The translations under genes and the position numbers were made by a program. The notes under the pieces are model-generated. The model was not told the origin of the DNA. It saw only the letters and a program-made list of their open reading frames with translations, and made no database searches. Below, piece by piece: positions 27,091 through 37,621 of a stretch of 64,000 nt of DNA (positions are counted from its first letter, which is position 1; the number at the start of each line of letters is the position of its first letter). The DNA is from Scleromitrula shiraiana (lineage: Eukaryota; Ascomycota; Leotiomycetes; Helotiales; Sclerotiniaceae): positions 806,001-870,000 of the forward strand of contig JABELC010000005.1 of NCBI GenBank assembly GCA_028455995.1. The letters run 5' to 3'.

Positions 27091-27110
27091 TTACTAATAA
27101 ATTTATTAGT
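27091..27110. promoter_or_regulatory. perfect TTACTAA palindrome (AP-1/Yap-like site 2)
   Basis: TTACTAATAAATTTATTAGT: the 18 bases from 27093 are a perfect palindrome. It has the same flank (GGTCT) as site 1, 105 bp away, so the two are copies or share selection. Confidence 0.55.
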
Positions 27111-27382
27111 GGTCTGTATGTGAAATTCTCCTGACTAGAACTCGCTATTACAAACAAGGATGGTAGTGATATAGACAGGTCACTGGTTCTTTTCAACCTC
27201 ACGACTCATCTTTCCATATTAAAGAAATATAAATAAATACGATATGACATTGACCATGGAAATGTTTATAATGTTCGAGGAGCAGTCCACGATTCGCCGA
27301 TTTTTATTCCGTTGTGAGTTCCTGATGTCTATTTGCGAACATGTACACTAACCGATAAATGTGCCAGGCGGGTAGTTAAATC

Positions 27383-28482
27383 ATGGTTCTCGCATCTTTA
27401 GATGCTGAAAAGCTAGAAATAAAGCTTATGAACACAAACCGATGTGTACCGGACCAGAATTCGCCAGAACAATGGTCTCAGTCGTATTTAACGGATCACA
27501 TGCTAACAGCAAAATGGGATGCTATACGAGGTTGGGGAGCCCCTAATATTGGATCTTGTTCGGATATCCCGTTATCACCAGCTGCCGCTGTTTTCCACTA
27601 TGCAACTACTTGCTTCGAGGGGGTAAAAGTATATCGTGGCTATGATGGGAAAGCACGATTATTCAAGCCTCATCGCAACGCCGCCCGTATGCTTCGATCA
27701 GCGCAAAGACGTTGTCTACCTTCGTTTGAACCAGATGAACTTGAGAAATTGATGATTAAATTTGCAGGAGTTGAAGCGAGGAAACGGGCTCCAGTATGCC
27801 GACTAGGCACGTTCTTTTATCTTCGTCCAGTTTTGATGGCAACACAGCCGACGGTCGGTTTGAGGCCTTCGAATGAAGCATTCCTTTACATTGTTTCCGT
27901 GGCATTTCCCTACCTTGATGATAGGCTTCTTGTTAATCAAACTCAGTATAACATCGAAAAAACTGCAAGAACAAAGATACATGTACCGGGTCTTAAGCGC
28001 GCAAGGAGGGATTCGATTAAGTTCTATGGTTATATGGCGAATCGACGTTCGAGCACAATCCGCTTATTACTGAAGCTGGGAGTAGCAATTTCTTCTGGAT
28101 TTGAAAATCGAAAACTGGTATAATTCAGCTGGTAACGGCACCTCTCGAACAGGGCCTCATTCTTCCTGGTATAACGAGGCAGAGTGTTATTGAGCTTGTG
28201 AAGGCAGACATGGATGAAGAAATGGAAGTTGTGGAAGAATCGTATGAAATTGAGGATATGAATCAAGCGTTCAGGGAGGGTTGGTTGCTCGAGGCTTTTG
28301 CGGCGGGAACGGCATATTTTGTGGCACAGGTTGAGCAAATAAAACATGAGGAGATGGTTATTCAGATACCGATGAATAGAATTTTAGCGGGGAAATATAC
28401 TCAGATAATTCGATACCGTATGATGTCTATTCAGTACGGAAAGGAAGATCATGACTGGACTGTCGTGCTGGATAAGCAGTAG
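27383..28482 (+). pseudogene. branched-chain amino acid aminotransferase (class IV), dead
   Basis: The N-terminal half from ATG 27383 is good BCAT sequence: SYLTDHMLTAKWDAIRGWGA, PLSPAAAVFHYATTCFEGVK, YRGYDGKARLFKPHRNAARM, RLGTFFYLRPVLMATQPTVG. After PYLDDR at about 27930 the frame changes. The block that should hold the Schiff-base lysine (SYKxGxNY type) is missing, apparently with a deletion. The rest is in another frame: GFD, TAA at 28018-28020, VLWLYG, LITEAGSSNFFWI, TGA at 28102-28104, then LVTAPLEQGLILPGITRQSV, LLEAFAAGTAYFVAQVEQIK and SIQYGKEDHDWTVVLDKQ to TAG 28482. The two stops fit CAA-to-TAA and TGG-to-TGA. Active relatives transaminate Leu/Ile/Val and also the methionine-salvage keto acid, using PLP. 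Without the lysine this copy cannot work. Confidence 0.88.
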
Positions 28483-31400
28483 CATTTTAGCTAGGAAAGG
28501 AAGGTAAATTGATTTCTAAATGAACATTTATTAGCTATGAATTCCTTCAGCGAGTATGCTTCTAGCTTGAAGAAATTTCCAGTCTATCATAGATTGATAG
28601 AAACCCAAGTGTTTGCAAATATATACAGTTAATGATGCTTCTCATATGAATCGCATCTACGTTATCATCACGATTCACCGATTACATAACTGATATGCTT
28701 TCAATCTTTCTTTAATCCGTATGTTATTGTTCGTATCAGGTCATAGATAATCTGATGACGAGGGAATAGGTATGATGAGCGAGACTATATTTCATCATGA
28801 ACATTGAAGTATTTCCAGTGTTGCTCTCAAAAATTCCATCTTTATTGCCAATGGTGATGAATTTTTGGTTTTATAGATTATTACGATGGATTAACCAACA
28901 TGTTGTCAGATTATAATAGATTGACTGAATGACAATAACAACTCAAGTGTACTTCTTTTGACGTAGGTAATAGATGGTGACGTTTATTCTTTTCAAATCA
29001 CGGATCTTTAGTCTTGAGTGCACGCATAAGTTTGGTCACACATTCGTGGATTTCTGAATCGAATCTTCATCTAATCCATTTGTGCTGAACATCTGTTTGT
29101 ATTGAGCATGTCTACAAGATTAATAGTCTCTTGGTTATGAAGATGTCATTTATACAGACAAATTTGATTCAAGAGAACCGCTCAAACCAATACGTACGAA
29201 AAAGTGAGTATGTGATACGGGAATTGGTAAATATATTTTACCCTTTTCGGGTTATGACACTAAATTTCCATTCCGTTATATTGGAGTATAAATTGAGCAT
29301 AACCTGGCTTCTCAAACCATCAGGAAATGCATCATTCTTCTTCTTCGTCATGCTTCATGTCTTCTGGAACCAGTGGAAAATGGCACTATGCTTAGATTGC
29401 TTTCTATCATTCATAGTCTTCTCTAACTTTCGATATGTGAAGATAATATAGTAGAGAAGCATATAATTTCGTTACCCTGCTACAAATTGATGCAACATTC
29501 ATAATGGTAACAATATTACTAATATTTGCATTTGATGACAACACTGCTCAACATGAATAACAGTAATTTTCAAAGTAAGTTGAAATGATTATCTGAATCA
29601 TTTTGAGTTTCCAATATCTGATATTGTAATATTATTTATCGGTAGCAAATCGTGGTAGAACGACAGTATGGATATAGATGATGGCACTAATATAATCCTG
29701 GACTTCAACAACCACAACATCTCATGAGCCACCTTGACATTTTGATTCCAGCTCTTCGGATTTTATCAACTTTTGAGAGGTTATATGTGCGAGCGACATT
29801 ATTTACTAGGCTCTAGCATTTGGTATACATCATCCTTGACGACATTTCGATACCTTTCTATCTTCTTTTCTACTCATTAAATACCAAGCATTCCGCTACC
29901 CGTCCAATTTTCTTCCACCGTAATTGGTCAACTTTATGAGCTTGAGTATCCCATTATAATTCACTGGGGATATCTATGATTGAAAGTACCCACAACAGTA
30001 ATCAACTTGTCCTCTATATAAACTACAAACTTTGTCACTTGAGAAATATTGGCATTCAGTCTTTACAGTGAACACCACATTTTTTAGGAGTAGTGTATAG
30101 ATTCAAGATTTCGAATTCTAACTTGCGATAGTTGTAGTTTGCAACACAGGTATATCTCTCATATCCCACTTAAATATGTCTGATCGAATTATATGATGTG
30201 GAGACATCAAAACAATGACAGTGATGTGTAAAATGAAGCTATGATAGCAGAAGTATGATATTGATAAGAGAAAGATCTCATATATCCAGAACCCAAAGAC
30301 TGCGAATTAACAATAAGTATTACTCTCACTGAAAACATATTGTTAGATTGGGGTCAAAAGTACCAACGGGAACTATCGAACCATGGTCCTAAAACACAGT
30401 TTGTCTCCTGGTCTCTGGATATTGTGAGCTGAGAGCTCAGTATAGGGTTTTATACTTTCCTTGTGGGTTGGTGTAGTACATGCATTACGCCGTCTAAGAA
30501 TTCACTGACAGACGGATTGCAATTCACCCATAACATTCCACTGCAATAATCCCGGTAAATGATATCTCGAAGTATAAAAGCTCGACTTAAACAAAGGAAA
30601 AAGGCTCAAGAAATAGCAAGACCGTAGTTTATTTCAGTGCAGGTTTTGTTCGACTCAGTAGGTCCGCCATTGACCTAATCTTATCTAGTTGTTAACAAAA
30701 CAAGAGGTAGTTCTCAATGATCTGATTGGTCTCAGATATTGATATACGTGAAGTCCGTAAAAACAACAGCACTAGATATCTAGGTGGTAAATGTTTGAAC
30801 TATTGACGCTGATTCGGAGGAACTCGACAATAACTTGAGGGATGATAACTTTCATCCTCAAAATGCAATGCGACGCCCTGTTACAGATAGATACCCCTCA
30901 GATGAACTATCTAGTAAAAACTGATTCTTTTGCAATCTAGAGAGGTTTTAATTTTCAAATTGATTGCGTGAAAGTATCGAGTATTTATTCATATGTAATC
31001 CTCTTCCATATACCGTATCTAGATAATCAAGTTTCATTGTACAAGGAAACTGGGTATTTAACTGGATAGGTTTACCATTCTCATCCAAGTTTCTTGATCT
31101 CGAAGGATTCCCCACACTCTCGAATTTGAACTGAATGACCCGAATATTTAATCCTATAGTTATGAGAGGACAAATTGAAAGGCACAGATGCATAGATTGA
31201 TTTTTATCACGAATATCATACATGTCACTGGCAAAACTTCACTGTTTATTGACTGCGAAGAGAATTGATTTTCCAATGAAAGAGATCTTCAGGGCTTGGA
31301 AGTCTGGGTTCTCTACAAGCAAATATGTTTTAGCATTAACAAAAAACATTCATCATCACCAAAACGACAGTACAGGTTGGAATTCTCAGTCAACGTGTAA

Positions 31401-32640
31401 AAAGTGTCAAAATAACAAATTCACTATATCGTCAAATTAGTATTCTGATATACTACCAAAACTGGAACATGAAAGATCCTACTGATATTTAAGAACCAAT
31501 AATAACTAATCATAAGAGAAATATAGAATACAGTGCAGTTATATGTGCATGTCATGATAATAGAAACACGGGTATGTTGAACATGGGAGCTCAAATATAC
31601 AACGGTTTCTAATAAATTTTTACTCTCAATTCAAATGCGAAGTTGAACCACTTTATATACCTAGATGTTTATCTCTTGAAGTCTAAGAAGTAAACATTCA
31701 ACGTCTACATTCCAGATCGAAACCTCCAAGCTCTTTAAGGCTACATATTTCCTATAATGAATCCAACTTCAGTGCCAACTACCCCGCAATCTCGAACCCC
31801 TCTATTTAAGCGAGGCATCCCCGGAGACTTACTGCTCAATCCTAAACTATCAAAGCGAGGGTTGATGCTGCCGTTATGTGTGTATTTATCAGTATTAGCA
31901 CGAAATTTTTATAATATAGAGATGTAATTGATGTGAAGAATCAAGAAAATGTTTTAGCTTGTGAAGTTCAATGACAAGATTATTAATAATATTTATATCG
32001 AGAACAATGAAACTCACTGGTATTAGCCTAGTAACATTCACTAACATCGAGCTAGATTCAAACATCTAATACCCTTCCCATTTCTATCCTATTTAAAACC
32101 CTTACTAGATGAGAAGATTGAAGTTATTAATTGGGAATCTGAACAAAATGAATACGAAAGTGATGGTTTTGTACAGATATCTATCAACAGGAAGCTGGTA
32201 TTGTATAGACGCATTGAGATTATTAAGTGAGTAAGTAGTGTAGCGGTGGGTGGAAAGCAAAGAATTAGAGTACTACCGAGAAAATAACGGTGATAATAAT
32301 AAATGACAGTAAGAGATTGCTAACTGTAGCAATAGTAACAATAAACGAATTAACAACAAATTGAAATAAATCAAATAAAACCGTCACTTTGAGCATTATA
32401 AATTTACCCTAAAATTCAATTGAGTAACTTATTGTATATATCAACTAACAACAGCATCCTTCATGAAGCATTTTTGTTCTGGTTTGTTAAGAGGTTACTT
32501 CTTCATACTTCCAGCTATAGATATATTTATAGAAAGTCCCCTCATTGAGAAGGTATTAATCTGATTATCTCAATCAAAAACCATCAACATGACGATAAAG
32601 TTACTAAGTAGGGAAGACAATACCCATAATATCCCAAAAC
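28483..32640. other. gene desert, first part
   Basis: AT-rich with no domain-bearing frame. One 56-codon ATG frame at 31757-31927 (opening MNPTSVPTTPQSRTPLFKRG) has protein-like composition at its start but no support. No terminal repeats, transposase or reverse-transcriptase motifs were seen by eye. Confidence 0.5.
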
Positions 32641-35477
32641 CAGAACAACAAACAAACAGATAAACATTAATCTTCCCTTCCCTTCCATCCTCATTCTCAC
32701 TCTCAATTACACCCTCATAATCATTCTTATTGCTAGTCTATCTATGGCTCCACGATGTTTATTTGGGTTCTATAATATTACCTTTATTATTATTACAAGC
32801 ATGGTTATACTTATAACCATAGATATGATTGTTATTAAGATCATCTGATCTTTAACTCGGCTCCCCCTTTCCTTCCTTTTCCTTCATGTAATTAGAACTT
32901 CCAGATAAAATGATAGAATGATAACTACTGTAGTAATAATGAAAGCTACATCGACAATATACGAAATAACAAAGAATGACAACAGACAGTCAATGAGTCC
33001 TCTCATCTATTCCCATCCCAACTCTGCGAACAGACAGACAGATGGATGATCAAACAAGTGACCTCGAAAATATTGATAGCTCTACATACCATCTCCATCA
33101 CCGACGTTTCTTATTGACGTAATGATCAAAAGGTATATGTTATACCTATAGCTATACTTATAACTATGATCATGATCAAAGTTGGGCGAACGGGCAGACT
33201 ATACCCAAGGTATCTGGGCGGGATATATTCCTACCACGCTCTGAAGATTTACTTTACTCTAGTGACGGAAGAATGCGCATTGGGAAGATGCTGTATTTAA
33301 ATTGTAACTCACAATATTCTACTTATCTTCGCTGTTCCTCAAGACATATCATAAATTCTAATATCAACGTCGGCAATAAACACAAACCGATATAAACGAC
33401 AATGAAAAAAGTGTACTGATAATAGATTTCCCTTCACCTTTCCAACCTCACTGTTGTCCAAATCATCCCATCCCTCACAATCCCCATCTCACCAGTTCCC
33501 TCCTTGCAATTTACAATCACTTTGTGAAAGTCATCATTTCCGTCCCCTATACCACAAGCATCATTGAGTATAATTCCTCGCACTTTTCACACAAGAGCTT
33601 TATATAGATACTAGCTCTTTTCCCCTACCTATAAATCTCCTACTCTTCTCCTCCCATCTATTATAGCAAATGATCATATACTCAACTCAACTTAATGAAA
33701 CAACAAACGAAAATCAGAATAAACGACAATGAAAAGAATATACTAACAACGATAAGCCCTCTCATTCCTCTCATCCTACTACTTTCGCATTGATTCCATA
33801 AGATCCACCGTCAAAATCCATTTCGCACACATCGTTCGGCCACATCATGCGTATATGGTGCCATGGACTTTTGCTGTTATTCTTCTAACTACAAGAAACA
33901 TAACCCTGAGATATAGACAAATGCATGCCATTGGTTTGTAAGAGGGCTTCTTTCGCGGTTTGGCAAAATAACTGGGTATAACATCCCGCACCCATTACAC
34001 CAACAAAATCTATCTGTGTATGGATTCCCCCCCCCTTTCCCTACGCTTCTCCTCCCTCTATCATTCAATAAAATATGGCCTAAACTTTCAAACTCAACTT
34101 GATTCATCTCAAGGCAAGCATAATTCTCCTGTCCAAACAAACTCGCGATTCGTAAAATGAAGGAAGCAAAATCTTGTAAGGGGACCAGCAATATAAATAC
34201 CAGTACCGCTCCCCCATCCAGGGCCATTCATAAATTTATCACGAACTCCCGTCCCAACCTAGCACTTACAATCAAAACAAACCTCATAAACGATAACAAA
34301 AACCACTTCAAAATAGGATCCCGATCCCCCATATCTTCTCCCTCCCGATCCAGGAATCTATCACATCTCACTAATTTCCCATCGTAGGAGCCATTGATAC
34401 TCGTAACTGTGTCTGTGTCTCCTTTTCCGAACAAACTCTCGAGATCTTGGAAAGTAAATAGGGTATTTATGTGATAAAAGTGGGTTGGTAAATGATTGAT
34501 TAATGCGAATAGGATAGTGAATGATTCCTTTCCTTTCCTTTCCTCCTCTCACTCTTACCACTCCAGATTCTCCCCTCCTCCATAAAAAGCCCCCCTCGAT
34601 ACCCAGAAAGAGGAATCTCCAACAATGAAAATAATGGTGCATTAGGCCCGAACTTTCAGGGTATGATTCCAGGAAAAGCCGCGGATCTATCGGCTTGAGT
34701 ATGTATTCTTGGAAATAGATCTCACTATTTTGCTAGCAGGTAGTAACGGATACCAGCTATATATAAATGGCAACAGTTTCATTTCATTTCATTTCATAGA
34801 ATATAGAATATAACAATGATGGGAATACAAATAACAACAACAAAAACCATACCATGCGGCGTCCTCTCAAAAGAAAAAACCCTAACAGAAGCGTCATCAT
34901 TCTAATGAGAATCCCTTCAGGTAAAGGTTCACTATACTCCATATACTTGATCCTCTATTTCCTGTAAGTTTTTGCAATAGGGATGGGTATTTATAGACGG
35001 ATGAATAGATAGATGGTTGAATTAATCGATTGAGAGTTACGAGATGAGAGGAATCTAACCCTCCTCAATGATCCATCTCATCTCATTTCATACTATCATT
35101 TTGCCCCTCTCTTCCCATATCCCCTCCTCTCTATAATGCCCCTCGCAACCCCTTTTTAAAGGGTACAGTATACTATATACATGGATCTATCTATATAAAC
35201 ATAAACCAAAAAAATGAGGGCCGGGGGTATTAAAATTTAAATCATCAGGTCTAATCCATCCAAGTATGCATGCGTCGTATAGTACATAAATCCAACAATC
35301 CAACGATTCCCATGTCTATATCTATATCTATATCTATATGCAACATATAAACCGCGCCTCTAACTTTTCATCCCAAGATATCCAATCCAATCAGTAGCCC
35401 AACCGTGGCAGCCTCATCAAAAAGCCAATGCAAAAAACATCCAAAAAAAAGAATATCCACCAGAATATCCACCCCAT
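32641..35477. other. gene desert, second part, with diverged repeat units
   Basis: TC-rich stretches and AAACGACAATGAAAA-type segments recur. ATAAACGACAATGAAAA occurs identically at 33392-33408 and 33719-33735. Also present are TATCTATATCTATATC at about 35314-35338 and TTTCATTTCATTTCAT at about 34778-34796. Frames at 33889-34642 on the minus strand have no domain. Confidence 0.45.
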
Positions 35478-37271
35478 TTAAAATCTCCTAGCAAGTTTAG
35501 ACCTCGATCTAACCTTAGCACCAAAGAAATAAATGAAATAGATAAGTGCGCAAAGACCAATACTGATGAATCCGATGGTAGCCATAGCCCATTTGGTGCT
35601 CATGTTGTCGAACATGAGGACACCGAGATGGGCGAGGCCGGCTGCGAGGGCGAAGGAGGGGATGAGGAAGGCGGCGATTGCGGAGCCGGCTACGTTGGGA
35701 TAGGAGTCTATTGATTGTTGGTGTGGTTAGCGGGGGTTTTTGAAAACGGAGAAAGTGGGGTGAGGAGGGGAGAAATGGAAGGAACATACCAGTGATGTAG
35801 TTAAGCATACTGAGCCACAAGAGGGGATCTGCAAAACCCAATACACCGCCTGCGACAACAGGGGACCAAAAGGAAACGCTTCCATCGGAAGTGAAAGCGA
35901 ACCAGAGGAGAGTGATTGGGAAGAGCCAAACTGCAACGAGGGAAGTGATGAATCGAGCTTCGGGACGATTGACACCGTGCTTCTTTCTATCACGGGCATA
36001 GAACCAGGTTTGGACGGGGACGAAGAGAAACATGACGACTACACCGACGACGAAGTTGAGGTAGGTGAGATCGGCTCCGATGTAGGAGAGACCGTTATTA
36101 ACAACGAAAACGTCGAAAACTCCATCCAAGTACAAGAACAAGATACCGTAAGCGAAACCATTGTAAATACCAAGGAACAAAACGATAGGCTCAGTGAACA
36201 TGATCTTGAAAGTCATTGAAGTGACGAACTTCATTTCTTCCAGAATGTTCAACTTGCTTGATAAGATGGCTACTTCCGTATCATCAGCTACTTGACCTTT
36301 AGCGGCTTCCTTTGCGATCACCAATCTTGGTAATGTTTCGGGAATGAAACACATAATGATGGCGAATGCGAATCCGATAATTACGTTGATGAGGAAAATC
36401 CATTTCAGGCCCATGTTCGGGTTATCTGCAATCCATTCACCAACTGGTGATCCAAGAGATGGTCCAATGTTCGCGGCTGTATTGAAGGTATTAGTGATCT
36501 GATTGGTTGTAATATATTTCCCAAATTGGATCTCTTACACATGACGAAAAGTGCCATTGCTTGTCCAGCTCCATCGATATCTCCAAATAAATCTGCGATT
36601 GTTCCGGCTACGTTCGAGAGGGCAGTAGAACCAGCTGTGCCCGTAAGGAACATAAATATAATCAGCATAGGAAGGTTGAGTGCGTATGCGGTTCCCTATG
36701 AAGTCTCAGTATGATTCGTTTGTACCCTCTGTTACTTTAATACATACAAAATTCAAGATTGCATATAGAGCAATGCTGACGACATAAATCCATTTTCGGC
36801 CATTGATATCACTATATGCGATTAGCCACATGGTATGGTATGGTATGGATAAAAAGACGCGTTGTGCGCTGCATGAGCTATGCATATTCCTTACGATAAT
36901 GGACCCAAGAATGCAGGGCCAACTGCCGTTCCCACAATGAACATACTCTGACCCAACGTCACCACCTGAGTAGTTCCTCCAAACTTCGCTTGAACCAAGA
37001 ACTCAGCCGAAACATATGTTGTACTCGTAAGTGTAACAAACATTTGCAACAAGCAATAAATGATTACAATACCCCATCTCTTGACTGGATTCCAGTGCAT
37101 GGGATGATGAGCATCATTTGCTTTGACGAGTTCGAGGATGGCGATGGTATGATCTTCGTGTCGTGTTGCGGCATTCTCTTTTCTTGGAAAGGCTTCTCCT
37201 TTCTCTATATTCGACGGGGAATCCGGAGCATCGAATTTCTTCTCGGCACTATCAATTAAAGTTGAAGGCAT
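35478..37271 (-). CDS. MFS (DHA1-type) drug/polyamine-like transporter
   Basis: Five exons on the minus strand, 37271-36895, 36811-36748, 36695-36539, 36476-35790 and 35707-35478, encode 504 residues; all introns (83, 52, 62, 82 bp) keep frame. After a hydrophilic N-terminus of about 70 residues come TM1 (WGIVIIYCLLQMFVTL), the loop signature SDINGRKWIYVV (motif A, GRK), TM4-5 with GPSLGSPVGEW (motif C of drug:H+ antiporters), PETLPRLV after TM6, then a second six-helix half ending FISIGLCALIYFIYFFG and a basic tail. It is predicted to export a small molecule at the plasma membrane in exchange for protons. The start at 37271 is the first ATG. Substrate unknown; no cluster partner beside it. 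Confidence 0.92.
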
Positions 37272-37581
37272 AATAGGCGAGTCCTTTCGTTTCACCACCA
37301 CAAAAAATTGAATTGGGATTTATTATTATTATGCTGTGTGGGGTTTTTTGACAAAAATGAAAAGAAAGGTGCAACTAATTTAACGTCTTTGGCTGACGGT
37401 GTACTTAAGGGGGGAGGGGAGGGGGAAGGGGAAAGAATGTAAAAGTTATATATTCATTCGATGATGGGACATGGAGAAAGGTATATATATATATATATAT
37501 GTATGTATTTAAGTTTTAGAATACATTTTTGTAGGTAAGAAAAGAAGAGAAGAGAGAAAGGAAGAATTGAAAAGGTAGATT

Positions 37582-37621
<40 letters not shown>

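Larger units (their letters stand above)
26795..27382. promoter_or_regulatory. divergent promoter of hydrolase and aminotransferase relic
   Basis: Holds two palindromic TTACTAA-based elements (listed separately), both followed by GGTCT, plus TGTTACTGTTACTGTTAC at about 27040-27057. No coding signal. Confidence 0.6.

Noticed and set aside
33889..34642. Minus-strand frames of 112 and 93 codons in the gene desert
   Set aside because: The first begins with a hydrophobic run, but there is no family, no exon partner, and overlapping frames on the other strand.
28483..35477. Transposon or retroelement in the gene desert
   Set aside because: No terminal repeats, RT/integrase/transposase motifs or target duplications could be seen by eye; a database search would be needed to exclude relics.
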